Positions 34,131-43,028 of a DNA stretch of 64,000 bases are shown here, one piece after another. The position numbers and the translations under genes were made by a program. The stretch covers positions 158,817 through 222,816 of the forward strand of contig JBDWMA010000019.1 in the NCBI GenBank assembly GCA_039972875.1, in the 5' to 3' direction. Source of the stretch: Pseudoruegeria sp039972875 (GTDB lineage Bacteria; Pseudomonadota; Alphaproteobacteria; Rhodobacterales; Rhodobacteraceae). The notes beneath the pieces are model-generated. The model searched no databases. It saw nothing but the letters and a program-made list of their open reading frames with translations, and was not told the origin of the DNA. Position 1 is the stretch's first letter; every line of letters begins with the position of its first letter.

Positions 34131-35342
34131 ATGAAGACACTACACATCACATTGGGGGCTGCATTGCTGTCCTGTACTGCGATGACTGCTCAGGCCGACA
34201 ACCATGCAGCTGACTTGCATTTCATCATGTGCGGCGGCGAAGTCCGCGAAGCTGATCAGGCGGTTGTCGATCAATTCGTGGCCGACCATGAAGGCGTCAC
34301 CGTTAATCTAGAGGCCGTGCCATGGGGCACATGTCAGGACAAATCTCTCACGTTGTCTGCGGCAGGTGATCCCCCCTCAATTGCATATATGGGTAGCCGG
34401 ACACTGCGTCAGCTTGCCAATAACGATTTGATCGTGCCGGCCAATATCGATGCAGAGGCACCCTATCAAGAGGGTGTATTGAACACTGTGACGATTGAAG
34501 GAACCGCATGGGGTTATCCGCACGCGTTTTCCACCAAAGCGTTGTATATGAACTGTGATATCATCGAAGCTTCGGGCCAAGAATGTGCGGCCCCTGCGAC
34601 CTGGGATGATCTCTATGCCTTGGCCAAAGGCGTTGTTGATAATACGGAGTCTGCAGGCATCGGGCTCGCAGGTAAAGACTTCGATAACACGATGCATCAG
34701 TTTCTAAATTACCTCTATTCCAACGGTGGGGTGGTGATTGATTCAGCGTCTGGTGAAAACATGTTGGACAGCCAGCAAACCCGCGAAACCCTTGAGTTCT
34801 ACGGAAAACTTGTTGATGTTGCACAGGATGGTCCAACCGCATGGGAACGTGACCAACTCAGAGACCTGTTCAATGATAAACAAATCGCAATGTATGTTTC
34901 CGGCCCTTGGGGTTATGGGCAGCACAATGAAGATATCAACCAAATGGTTGCACCAATCCCCGCAGGCCCATCCGGCGAAAGCGGTACTATTCTGATTACG
35001 GATTCCATTGTGGTATTCAAAGGATCTGGCCACGAAGATTTGGCACAGGAACTGGCCCAGCGGATTACATCTGGTGACAGCCAGTATGACTTGGATAGCT
35101 CTTGGGGTTTAACACCGATCTTGGATTACGCAGCGTTGGGTAGAGCTGATCTGTATTATGCGGATGGCATTTGGCCAAACTTCACGGCGACAATTTCGAC
35201 AGGTGGCCCAGAACCACTGGTTGAAGATTTCAAATCATTGCAGTCGGTTTTCACCAACATGGTGCAGGGGATCATTCTGCAAGACGACAGTGTCGATAAT
35301 CTGGTGACTATCGCTGGCGAAGAGCTCAACGACGCGCTGTAA
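34131..35342 (+). CDS. ABC transporter sugar-binding protein (family 1)
   Basis: 403-residue periplasmic receptor with a Sec signal peptide (about 1-22, cleavage near TAQA|DN). The mature protein shows family 1 features: VVDQFVADHEGVTVNLEAVP near residue 42, DPPSIAYMGSRTLRQLA near residue 80, a central ATWDDLYALAKGV, and MYVSGPWGYGQ near residue 255. It is between the permease and ATPase genes. Expected ligand is an amino-sugar mono- or oligosaccharide, given the GH20, NagA and AgaS genes around it; not proven by sequence. Confidence 0.92.
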   Translation: MKTLHITLGAALLSCTAMTAQADNHAADLHFIMCGGEVREADQAVVDQFVADHEGVTVNLEAVPWGTCQDKSLTLSAAGDPPSIAYMGSRTLRQLANNDLIVPANIDAEAPYQEGVLNTVTIEGTAWGYPHAFSTKALYMNCDIIEASGQECAAPATWDDLYALAKGVVDNTESAGIGLAGKDFDNTMHQFLNYLYSNGGVVIDSASGENMLDSQQTRETLEFYGKLVDVAQDGPTAWERDQLRDLFNDKQIAMYVSGPWGYGQHNEDINQMVAPIPAGPSGESGTILITDSIVVFKGSGHEDLAQELAQRITSGDSQYDLDSSWGLTPILDYAALGRADLYYADGIWPNFTATISTGGPEPLVEDFKSLQSVFTNMVQGIILQDDSVDNLVTIAGEELNDAL

Positions 35343-35354
35343 GCCAAACTTTAT

Positions 35355-35378
35355 GCGGGCGGCGCTTGGGCCGCCCGC
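35355..35378 (+). other. strong hairpin after ABC binding-protein gene
   Basis: GCGGGCGGC (35355-35363) and GCCGCCCGC (35370-35378) pair perfectly over nine bases around a six-base loop, 12 bases after the binding-protein stop. No T-run follows, so partial attenuation or 3'-end protection of the binding-protein message is likely, as at 4830 and 11716. Confidence 0.6.
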
Positions 35379-35416
35379 GCAATCTACCTCTCTTTGTGAA
35401 AAAGGAAATCTGCGCC

Positions 35417-36514
35417 ATGGCGACGCTTGATTTGAACGCTATCAGTAAATCTTTTGGGTCAGCCAAAGTGCTGCACGACATCAGTCTTGCCATCAATGAC
35501 AAAGAATTTGTCGTGTTTGTCGGGCCTTCTGGTTGCGGAAAATCGACTCTGCTGCGGATTATTGCGGGTCTAGAAGAGGCGACGTCCGGCAGCATTGTCA
35601 TTGGAGGTAATGATGTCAGTAACGCCCATCCCGTGGACCGTGGTATATCCATGGTGTTCCAATCCTATGCGCTTTATCCGCATCTGAGTGTCTTTGAAAA
35701 CATTGCCTTTCCTCTGCGGGTCCAGAAAATGCCTGCGGCAGAGTTGAAAGAACGCGTAAACAAAGCTGCTGAAATTCTGCAGCTCACCGATAAACTACAG
35801 TTAAAGCCAGGACAGTTGTCGGGTGGGCAGCGGCAACGGGTAGCTATTGGTCGTTCGATTGTCCGAAACCCCAAAGTGTTTCTGTTTGATGAGCCCCTGT
35901 CTAATCTTGACGCTGCACTGCGTGGGGATATGCGGGTGGAGTTAAGCCAACTGCACCGAGAGCTGGACGCAACGATGGTTTATGTCACCCACGATCAGGT
36001 TGAAGCGATGACAATGGCTGACCGTATCGTGGTTTTGAATGGTGGTCGGGTAGAACAATTCGGTACCCCGATGGAGCTGTATCATCATCCCGCCACGAAA
36101 TTCGTGGCCAGTTTTATCGGTCAGCCAAACATGAACTTTATCCCTGCTACGGTGATTGGTTTAGACGGAGGTTTGAGTGTAACCCTCGAGGGGGGCTACC
36201 ATATGATATTGCCTGTTGAGACTGCGACTGCCTCCATAGGAGATAAGGTTGAAGTCGGCATTCGGCCTGAGGATTTGCGGGTCCATGATCAAGGAATCCA
36301 AATGTCTGTACGCGTTCTTGAACGATTGGGGGGCTCTTCCATCACCTACGGTTCCGTCGGAGCGGGAACAAAATTCTGCGCCTCTCTCCCTGGGGATGCC
36401 GTCATCAATGAAGGGCGGACTGTTACTTTAGCCTTGGCACCTGAAAGCTGCCATGTATTCGACAGCAAAGGCAATGTCTTGCGCCGTTTAGCAGCGCCGG
36501 CGCTTGTCGCATGA
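35417..36514 (+). CDS. ABC transporter ATP-binding protein (UgpC/MsmK type)
   Basis: 365 residues from ATG 35417, with AAAGGA at 35401-35406; the in-frame start at 35366 falls inside the hairpin. Walker A GPSGCGKSTLL near residue 36, Q-loop MVFQSYALYPH near residue 80, signature LSGGQRQRVAIGRS near residue 134, Walker B VFLFDEPLSNLD near residue 155 and the H-loop VYVTHDQVEAMTMADR. The C-terminal TOBE/OB regulatory domain (about 235-360) is complete. Energises the sugar importer. Its stop overlaps the next start as ATGA (36511-36514). Confidence 0.94.
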   Translation: MATLDLNAISKSFGSAKVLHDISLAINDKEFVVFVGPSGCGKSTLLRIIAGLEEATSGSIVIGGNDVSNAHPVDRGISMVFQSYALYPHLSVFENIAFPLRVQKMPAAELKERVNKAAEILQLTDKLQLKPGQLSGGQRQRVAIGRSIVRNPKVFLFDEPLSNLDAALRGDMRVELSQLHRELDATMVYVTHDQVEAMTMADRIVVLNGGRVEQFGTPMELYHHPATKFVASFIGQPNMNFIPATVIGLDGGLSVTLEGGYHMILPVETATASIGDKVEVGIRPEDLRVHDQGIQMSVRVLERLGGSSITYGSVGAGTKFCASLPGDAVINEGRTVTLALAPESCHVFDSKGNVLRRLAAPALVA

Positions 36515-37647
36515 GAATTGTAACAGCAGGAATTGGTTTGCGGGCTGGGCATGTGTTGTCTTTGCTAAAAGAAGCGATGCCAGAGGTCGAATTTGTTGGG
36601 TTCTTTGACCCGCAACCCACACATCTAGAGATGATCGGAGCGGACGTTCCGCAATTCGATGACGTGGCAGACATGCTGCACCAAACCAAACCGGATTTGT
36701 TTTTCGTAGGGTCCCCCAATAGTTTCCATCTGGAACATATAAAGCTGGGATTGGAAGCCGGTGTGCGGATTTTTACCGAAAAGCCGGTGGTTGCCAACAA
36801 AGCCGAAACGATGGAGTTGGCGGCTCTATTAGCAGAACACGGTACTGACCGGGTCATGGTCGGGTTGGTGTTGCGCTATGCCCAGCATATGGTGGATTTG
36901 CGTGCGGTTTTGGATCAATTGGGCCCCGTGATTTCCCTAGAGGCGAATGAACATATTGCTCCCTATCACGGTGCGTTTTTCATGCGGGATTGGCGGCGAA
37001 TGACTCGTTGGTCCGGTGGCTTTATGTTGGAAAAATGCTGCCACGATCTAGATATCTACAACATGATTACGGGCGCCCGCCCGCTGCAGGTTGCTAGTTT
37101 TGGGGGGCGAGAATCTTTTGTTCCCCAGTTTGTTCCGACTTCAAATACCGAGAACGAGATCATGCATCGAAAGCAAAGCGTTTGGGAAAGCGTCCCCGAT
37201 GCTTTTCATTCGGATGGCGATATCATCGATCATCAAACAGCGATCCTAAATTACGACAGCGGTGCCAGCCTTGCATTTCACACGAACCTGAACGTCCCGG
37301 ATGAGCATCGGCGCTTCTGCGTTATGGGCGCTTTGGGCATGGCTGAAGGTGATTTCGTCCGGGGTTATCTAAAGGCGACGGCCCGAGATGGAAGCATCAT
37401 TGCCGACCACGATTACACCAAAGGCGATCCCACGAAACTTTCAGCGCACTACGGTGCTGACCACATGATGGTGGCCGACATTGCATCGTATTTGCGTGGT
37501 GAATCTGAAAGTTTGCCCGTGGGTGTTGTCGATGCGCTCGAGGCAGGTTTGGTCGCGATGGCATTGGATGAGGCGCGGATTTCTGGGGGGATGGTTCACC
37601 TTAAGGACACTTGGGCAGAATTAGACAAATGGAACTTGCGAGCATGA
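36511..37647 (+). CDS. Gfo/Idh/MocA-family oxidoreductase
   Basis: 378-residue NAD(P)-dependent dehydrogenase. The N-terminal Rossmann domain (about 1-120) has GIGLRAGHVLSLL near residue 7, PDLFFVGSPNSFHLEHI near residue 65, and the family motif TEKPVVANKAET near residue 90. The C-terminal alpha/beta domain contains the GGFMLEKCCHDLDIYNMITG region, in which H and D are usual catalytic or substrate-binding residues. Lies within the amino-sugar operon, coupled on both sides by ATGA overlaps. Its substrate may be a sugar or sugar acid released by the importer pathway; a defined role in GlcNAc/GalNAc use is not known to me. Confidence 0.87.
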   Translation: MRIVTAGIGLRAGHVLSLLKEAMPEVEFVGFFDPQPTHLEMIGADVPQFDDVADMLHQTKPDLFFVGSPNSFHLEHIKLGLEAGVRIFTEKPVVANKAETMELAALLAEHGTDRVMVGLVLRYAQHMVDLRAVLDQLGPVISLEANEHIAPYHGAFFMRDWRRMTRWSGGFMLEKCCHDLDIYNMITGARPLQVASFGGRESFVPQFVPTSNTENEIMHRKQSVWESVPDAFHSDGDIIDHQTAILNYDSGASLAFHTNLNVPDEHRRFCVMGALGMAEGDFVRGYLKATARDGSIIADHDYTKGDPTKLSAHYGADHMMVADIASYLRGESESLPVGVVDALEAGLVAMALDEARISGGMVHLKDTWAELDKWNLRA

Positions 37648-38648
37648 GCATGGAGCAAAAACACCCAGGTCAGATGATGGCCAAAGAAACAGCAGAATCC
37701 CGCGAGGTGTTTTGCCGCGCGGCTGCACAGCCCGTTGATTCTGGTGCATTTAAAGACGCCAAGGCGGTGTATACGGTGGCTCGTGGATCCTCCGATGCGG
37801 CGGCCAACATCCTGTCTTATGAATTTATGCGCGAGCTGGGAAAACCGGTAACATCGCTACCGCCATCGGTGTTTTCATTGGGCTCAGGCGTTGATGTGCG
37901 GAATGCCGCAGTGATGGTTGTGTCACAAAGCGGCGCGAGCGAGGATTTGGTGCGCGCCACAAAGAAAGCCGCAAGCAACGCAGTATCGGTCTGTGCGATT
38001 ACAAATCAAAGCCCGTCTGCCGTTGAACAGGCTGCCCATCTTACAATTCCGATCGCAGCGGGGCCAGAGCGCGCGGTTCCGGCGACAAAATCTGTGATAG
38101 GTGCGGTCGCTGCTGGGATGGCACTGCTCTCTGATCTTTCAACAACCTATCGTGCGCAGTGCAATGCCTCTGTCGCGCAGATGGCGACTTTGCCGTTCGA
38201 AAGCCCCAAAGCAAAGAGCCTTCAGGAGGCCCTACTACGGGCCAGACATGTCTATGTCATTGGGCGGGACACCGGTTTTGGGGCGGCTCAAGAGACGGCT
38301 TTGAAATTAAAGGAATGCTGTGCTTTGCATGCGGAGGCCTATTCGTCATCCGAGGTTTTGCATGGGCCGTTACAACTGGCAACGAATCCGTTGATGGTGC
38401 TCATATTGGATACGGGTGCTGCGCTGATTCAAGATAGTTTGAACCAAGCCGAGGCCCGTTTCAAAGGCGTTGGCTGCGATGTGCATCGGATCTCTCCTGC
38501 GGATGTGGGGGCGACTGATTTGACACCGGCTGCAGCGGCAGCGCTGTTGCTATCTCATATGTATCCGGTCGTGCTGAACACGGCTTTGGCTCTCGGAATT
38601 GATCCGGATACGCCTTCTACACTCTCAAAAGTGACACAAACTACATGA
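37644..38648 (+). CDS. SIS-domain sugar isomerase/deaminase, NagB-II-like
   Basis: 334 residues from ATG 37644 (overlap with the oxidoreductase stop). Two SIS domains like the isomerase half of GlmS: TVARGSSDAAANILSYEF near residue 47, VVSQSGASEDLVRATKKA near residue 90, ERAVPATKSVIGAVAAGMALL near residue 142, and AEAYSSSEVLHGPLQLATNP near residue 232. There is no glutaminase domain, which distinguishes it from GlmS. Proteins of this type in amino-sugar operons act as glucosamine-6-phosphate deaminases (NagB-II), giving fructose-6-phosphate and ammonia. That role fits the cluster; biochemical identity is inferred. Confidence 0.83.
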   Translation: MSMEQKHPGQMMAKETAESREVFCRAAAQPVDSGAFKDAKAVYTVARGSSDAAANILSYEFMRELGKPVTSLPPSVFSLGSGVDVRNAAVMVVSQSGASEDLVRATKKAASNAVSVCAITNQSPSAVEQAAHLTIPIAAGPERAVPATKSVIGAVAAGMALLSDLSTTYRAQCNASVAQMATLPFESPKAKSLQEALLRARHVYVIGRDTGFGAAQETALKLKECCALHAEAYSSSEVLHGPLQLATNPLMVLILDTGAALIQDSLNQAEARFKGVGCDVHRISPADVGATDLTPAAAAALLLSHMYPVVLNTALALGIDPDTPSTLSKVTQTT

Positions 38649-39715
38649 CACAGAATGACTCTTTAAATCGTTGGTCAACATGGCGCGAAATTCATGCTCA
38701 ACCAGATATTTGGGCAGCATGGGCTGCAGAGCTGGACGTGGACGGCTTGCGTGGCTGGTTAAGGACGCTTGATTTTGAGGAAATCTGGTTCTGCGGGGCC
38801 GGGACCAGTGCCTATATTGGTGACATCTTGGTGGCGGGACTTGAGGGGCAAGGACCGTTCCGATCAGTGCCAAGCACGGATTTGGTCAGTCGACCGCAAG
38901 CGCTTCTGAAGGGTAAACGGCCTTTGGTGGTTAGCTTTGGCCGGTCTGGAAATTCCACTGAAAGTATTGGGACACTGGATGCGTTGGATGCTCTGGCCCC
39001 CAATGCGCCACGTTTACATATCACATGTAACAAAGACGGGGCGCTAGCCACGCGTAAGGGGGCAGGGGAAACAAAGGTGATTTTACTGCCTGATGAAACC
39101 CATGACGCAGGTTTTGCAATGACCAGTAGTTTCTCAACCATGCTTTATACCGCTTTGGCCATGTTTGATCAGGCCTGCGATGTCAGCAGTCGACTGACGG
39201 AATTGTCTCACCATTTGAAAAACTTGCTTAATGTGATCACTGTCCCAGACACTCATCCTGATCGAATTGTATTCCTTGGAACAGGGCCTTTAGCCTTTGC
39301 GGCGCGTGAGGCCGCGCTCAAGGTTATGGAGCTGTCAGCCGGAGAAATTCCAGCCCTTTGGGACAGCACATTGGGGTTTCGCCATGGACCAAAGTCTTTT
39401 GTGATGGAAGGAACGGATATCGTGATGTTCCTGAGCCCAGAGTCTCCTGCGTCTTTGTATGAGGCCGATTTGGTTGCAGAGTTGCGCGAACAGTTTCCAA
39501 AGTGTAAAATTACAACGGTCGGACCTGAGGGTGATTTGGATATTTCCATGCCCTTTGGGGCAACATGGTCGGCACCTGTTTGTATTGCTGTGGCGCAGGT
39601 TTTGGGTGTGCAGTGGTCTGATGGTATGGGGCTAAATGTTGATAATCCTTTCGAAGGACAGGGGACGCTTAGTCGAGTTGTTACGGGTGTAAAACTTTAT
39701 CCGGTGGCTTCATGA
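38645..39715 (+). CDS. agaS: AgaS-like SIS-domain deaminase/isomerase
   Basis: 356-residue AgaS-type protein with N-terminal WREIHAQPDIWAAW, SIS motif GAGTSAYIGDILVAGLE near residue 57, SFGRSGNSTESIGTLDALD near residue 98, and a second SIS domain with FLGTGPLAFAAREAALKVME near residue 210 and LGFRHGPKSFV near residue 240. AgaS of enterobacteria and Shewanella deaminates galactosamine-6-phosphate to tagatose-6-phosphate. Its presence beside a NagB-II-like protein suggests that both gluco- and galacto-configured amino sugars are handled. Overlaps neighbours by ATGA on each side. Confidence 0.82.
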   Translation: MTQNDSLNRWSTWREIHAQPDIWAAWAAELDVDGLRGWLRTLDFEEIWFCGAGTSAYIGDILVAGLEGQGPFRSVPSTDLVSRPQALLKGKRPLVVSFGRSGNSTESIGTLDALDALAPNAPRLHITCNKDGALATRKGAGETKVILLPDETHDAGFAMTSSFSTMLYTALAMFDQACDVSSRLTELSHHLKNLLNVITVPDTHPDRIVFLGTGPLAFAAREAALKVMELSAGEIPALWDSTLGFRHGPKSFVMEGTDIVMFLSPESPASLYEADLVAELREQFPKCKITTVGPEGDLDISMPFGATWSAPVCIAVAQVLGVQWSDGMGLNVDNPFEGQGTLSRVVTGVKLYPVAS

Positions 39716-40623
39716 AAGTAAGCGGTATTGATCTGGGCGGCACCAAGATGGAGTTGCAGCTTTTTGACGAGGACTGGAAGGTCGTCGCAAAGGAGCGCCG
39801 GCCCACCCCAAACACATATGGCGCATTGGTCACCAGTTTGGTTGATTTGATTGCGTGGGGGGATGAAGCTGCAGGTGGCACTGTCCCTGTCGGGATCGGG
39901 GCGGCGGGGTTGCTTAATCCAAAGACCGGCCTTGTTTTAACCGCTAATCTTTGCGCATCTGGGCAGCCGTTGCCCGGCGATGTTGCTACGGCCATTGGTC
40001 GCGACATCACCTATATTAATGACTGTCGTGCGCTGGCTTTGTCGGAGGCGGTATTTGGGGCCGGACAGGGACATCACTCGGTTATGTCTTTAATCTTGGG
40101 GACCGGCGTCGGTGGCGGTTCCGTCGTTGGTGGGGAACTTCTCCAAGGGCCCACTTTGACAGGGGGAGAATTTGGCCACACGTCTGCACCTGCCCATCTG
40201 CTGGCCAAGTACAACCTCCCGCTTTTGCCATGCGGTTGCGGACGTCAGGCTTGTGTGGAATGCTATATTTCCGGTCCCGGAATGGAACAAATTGCCAAAG
40301 TGATCACCGGAAAAACGATGACCGCTCCAACTATTGCGGCCCTGAAACATACGGATGCTCAGGCGCAAAAAGTGTGGGAGATCTGGTGCGATTTAACGGC
40401 TGATTTGATTTTATCAATGACTCTGACCGCTGACCCCGATGTCATAGTCATTGGGGGTGGGTTGTCAAAAATTGAGGGTATCTGCGACATTTTGCACAAG
40501 GCAACAGCGACCGCCCAAATCGGCGATTTCGGAGTGCCCCCCATTCTGCTTGCACAGGGCGGAGATGCAAGCGGCGCGCGTGGTGCAGCCTATGCGGCTG
40601 TGCAAGGAGGTCGGTATGTCTGA
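39712..40623 (+). CDS. ROK-family sugar kinase (probable amino-sugar kinase)
   Basis: 303-residue ROK protein. ATP-binding motif GIDLGGTKMELQLFD at the N-terminus, central DCRALALSEAVFGAGQGH near residue 104, glycine-rich LGTGVGGGSVVGGELL, and the ROK signature with zinc ligands EFGHTSAP...LPCGCGRQACVECYISG (about 157-185). In an operon with NagA and an ABC (not PTS) importer, a cytoplasmic kinase is needed to make GlcNAc-6-P or GalNAc-6-P; this is the obvious candidate. Whether it prefers gluco or galacto substrates is unknown. Its end overlaps the next gene by eight bases. Confidence 0.88.
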   Translation: MKVSGIDLGGTKMELQLFDEDWKVVAKERRPTPNTYGALVTSLVDLIAWGDEAAGGTVPVGIGAAGLLNPKTGLVLTANLCASGQPLPGDVATAIGRDITYINDCRALALSEAVFGAGQGHHSVMSLILGTGVGGGSVVGGELLQGPTLTGGEFGHTSAPAHLLAKYNLPLLPCGCGRQACVECYISGPGMEQIAKVITGKTMTAPTIAALKHTDAQAQKVWEIWCDLTADLILSMTLTADPDVIVIGGGLSKIEGICDILHKATATAQIGDFGVPPILLAQGGDASGARGAAYAAVQGGRYV

Positions 40624-41881
40624 TCAATTGCGTGATATTATCGCGGCAAATCGTGCCGGAACCGCTGCCGCGATCCCATCGGTGTGTTCGGCACAGCCCG
40701 ATGTTTTGACCGCATCCCTGCGGTTGGCCGAACTCAAAGACCGAGCCATCGTGATAGAATCCACCAGTAATCAGGTGAATCAAGATGGCGGTTATACTGG
40801 GATTACTCCGGCTGGATTCATTTCATACGTGTACGGTTTGGCGGATGATGCCGGGGTGGCGCGGGAACGCATCATTTTTGGTGGCGATCATCTTGGGCCA
40901 CAGGTGTGGCGGGGGCTACCTGCTGCAGATGCGATGGACAAAGCGCGTGTGCTTTTGCGGGACTACGTTGCCGCCGGGTTTCGTAAAATTCATTTGGATT
41001 GCTCAGAGGGCTGTTTGGGGGAACCCGCGCAATTGGCGGACCAACAAACCGCAGAGCGATCTGCTATTTTGGCACAAATTTGTGTCGAAGCTGCGGGGGA
41101 TACGTCTTCTGATTTGTTGTTCATTGTTGGGACCGAGGTGCCCCCACCAGGTGGGGCCCGTGCTGGAGAAGACGGAGACATCGTTCCGACAGATCCAAAG
41201 GCCGCCGCGGCGACGTTGGCGGCGCATAAGACCAGCTTTGGTGAGTTGGCCGATCAAATTGGAGGCCTTGTTGTACAACCCGGTGTCGAGTTTGCACCGA
41301 TGGCAGTACATCATTTGCCGATGGCCCGTGATCCCAAGCTGCTGTCAGCCTTAAAGGATTGGCCCGGCGTTTGCCTAGAGGCGCACTCTACCGATTATCA
41401 GGCACCCGAAGTTTTCCCGCGCTTGGCTGAACTCGGGTTTGCTTTCCAAAAGGTCGGTCCTGCTCTGACTTTTGCGTATCGACAGGCATTGTATGCCTTG
41501 GATTGCGCTCGGGGGCTGACGGGGGGAGCTTCGTCGGGTTTACGAGATACGATGGAAGGTTTGATGTCTTCACAACCCAATCTTTGGCAAAACCATTATG
41601 AAGGTTCTGCAGATGACTTGTATCTGCAGCGACACTTTGGGTTAGCGGATCGAATACGGTATTATTGGCCGCAAAAGGCCGCATTGCAGGCCGTCGACGC
41701 CTTGCGATCCGATCTGTCGCGCCCTATTGCCGATCCCATCCTCTGGCAGGTCTTCGCGCCTTCGGTTTTGGATCGAGCAGAAACACTCTCCGGCTCTCAG
41801 ATACAACGTCTGATCGAAGCGCAGATTCAGCTGGCGCTGGAGCCATACTTTTTTGACGCAAAATGGGCAGGGCCTGCGTAA
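40616..41881 (+). CDS. GatZ/KbaZ-like tagatose-bisphosphate aldolase-associated protein
   Basis: 421 residues from ATG 40616, with AAGGAGG at 40604-40610. The protein matches the GatZ/KbaZ family throughout: ESTSNQVNQDGGYTGITPA near residue 45, GDHLGPQVWRGLPAADAM near residue 85, FIVGTEVPPPGGARAGED near residue 165, and LEAHSTDYQAPEVFPRL near residue 250. In E. coli this subunit supports the class II aldolase KbaY/GatY; related AgaZ proteins have also been proposed to be tagatose-6-phosphate kinases. No KbaY-type aldolase gene is in this cluster, so the partner, or an independent activity, is an open question. Confidence 0.87.
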   Translation: MSDQLRDIIAANRAGTAAAIPSVCSAQPDVLTASLRLAELKDRAIVIESTSNQVNQDGGYTGITPAGFISYVYGLADDAGVARERIIFGGDHLGPQVWRGLPAADAMDKARVLLRDYVAAGFRKIHLDCSEGCLGEPAQLADQQTAERSAILAQICVEAAGDTSSDLLFIVGTEVPPPGGARAGEDGDIVPTDPKAAAATLAAHKTSFGELADQIGGLVVQPGVEFAPMAVHHLPMARDPKLLSALKDWPGVCLEAHSTDYQAPEVFPRLAELGFAFQKVGPALTFAYRQALYALDCARGLTGGASSGLRDTMEGLMSSQPNLWQNHYEGSADDLYLQRHFGLADRIRYYWPQKAALQAVDALRSDLSRPIADPILWQVFAPSVLDRAETLSGSQIQRLIEAQIQLALEPYFFDAKWAGPA

Positions 41882-43008
41882 TGGATATTTGGATACGTCC
41901 CGATCAAGTTTTTGACGGGCAAGCATTGGTATCAGGCCAAGTTGTGCATTTGTCTGGTGACGAAATCGCAGAGGTCGCACCGAACGCACCGGTTAATGTT
42001 CAGGTTCAAGCGGTCCCTGGTATCCTGACGCCGGGATATTTGGATTTGCAAGTTAATGGCGGTGGGGATGTATTGCTCAACTCGACACCGACCCGTGCAG
42101 GAATGCAAACAATGGCGGGGGCGCATCGGCGCTTTGGTACAGTTGGGATTATGCCCACTGTAATCACCGACCATCCTGATGTCTTAGACCGGGCCGCTGA
42201 CGCCGCAATTGCGGCGAAGGGGGATAAAGGGATATTGGGGCTTCATATTGAAGGACCACATATTTCACAGGCCCGACGCGGAACCCATGCCGGAGAATTT
42301 GTCCGATCCTTTGATGAACGGACCATGGCGGTGGTTGCAGGTCTGCGAAAGGCCGGTGTTGTGGTTATGATTACGGTTGCACCGGAGGCAGTGACAACGG
42401 AACAAATTGCAAAGCTGGCTTCTATGGGGGCCATCGTGTCCCTTGGGCATACTGATGCGTCCGCTGAGGGGATGAAAGCCGCAATTGATGCGGGTGCTGA
42501 ATGTGCCACACATTTATTTAACGCTATGTCTCCTATGAGCAGCCGTCAGCCAGGGGCTGTTGGTGCGGTCATCAACTCTGATCTGTACTCGGGTATCATC
42601 TGTGATGGTGTCCATGTGGATGATGCAATGGTTGGACTCGCCTACCGCGCACGCCCAGTTCAAGACCGATTGTTTCTGGTTTCTGATTCCATGTCCACTG
42701 TGGGTGGGCGTGATAGCTTTGAGCTTTATGGTGCAAAAATTACGTTGCAGAACGGACGGTTGCTGAACGCTGAAGGCAGCCTTGCTGGGGCACATGTGAC
42801 CCAAGCTGAAGGGGTGAGGCGTCTTGTTCTGTCTGTGGGGTTGGATCTTCAACAGGCGCTTCGGATGGCGGTTACTGTTCCTGCGGCGTGTATTCGGGCC
42901 CCGGCATATGCGGAACTTATTGGGCGCCGCTCAGAGGATGTGGTGCTATTGACGCCGGATCTCAAATATCATGCAGCCGTGTCGGATATGGCGTTGGCTG
43001 CAGCCTGA
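41881..43008 (+). CDS. nagA: N-acetylglucosamine/galactosamine-6-phosphate deacetylase
   Basis: 375-residue amidohydrolase-fold deacetylase starting at ATG 41881, one base overlapping the previous stop (TAATG). Metal-site motif GLHIEGPHISQARRGTHAG near residue 120, SLGHTDASAEGMKAA near residue 188, THLFNAMSPMSSRQPG near residue 210, and the catalytic aspartate in FLVSDSMSTVGG near residue 265. Removes acetate from GlcNAc-6-P (or GalNAc-6-P, the AgaA activity), feeding the SIS deaminases upstream. Last gene of the operon; it converges with the DUF374 gene across only 20 bases. Confidence 0.92.
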   Translation: MDIWIRPDQVFDGQALVSGQVVHLSGDEIAEVAPNAPVNVQVQAVPGILTPGYLDLQVNGGGDVLLNSTPTRAGMQTMAGAHRRFGTVGIMPTVITDHPDVLDRAADAAIAAKGDKGILGLHIEGPHISQARRGTHAGEFVRSFDERTMAVVAGLRKAGVVVMITVAPEAVTTEQIAKLASMGAIVSLGHTDASAEGMKAAIDAGAECATHLFNAMSPMSSRQPGAVGAVINSDLYSGIICDGVHVDDAMVGLAYRARPVQDRLFLVSDSMSTVGGRDSFELYGAKITLQNGRLLNAEGSLAGAHVTQAEGVRRLVLSVGLDLQQALRMAVTVPAACIRAPAYAELIGRRSEDVVLLTPDLKYHAAVSDMALAAA

Positions 43009-43028
43009 TTGTTTTTGATTGTGTGTGG

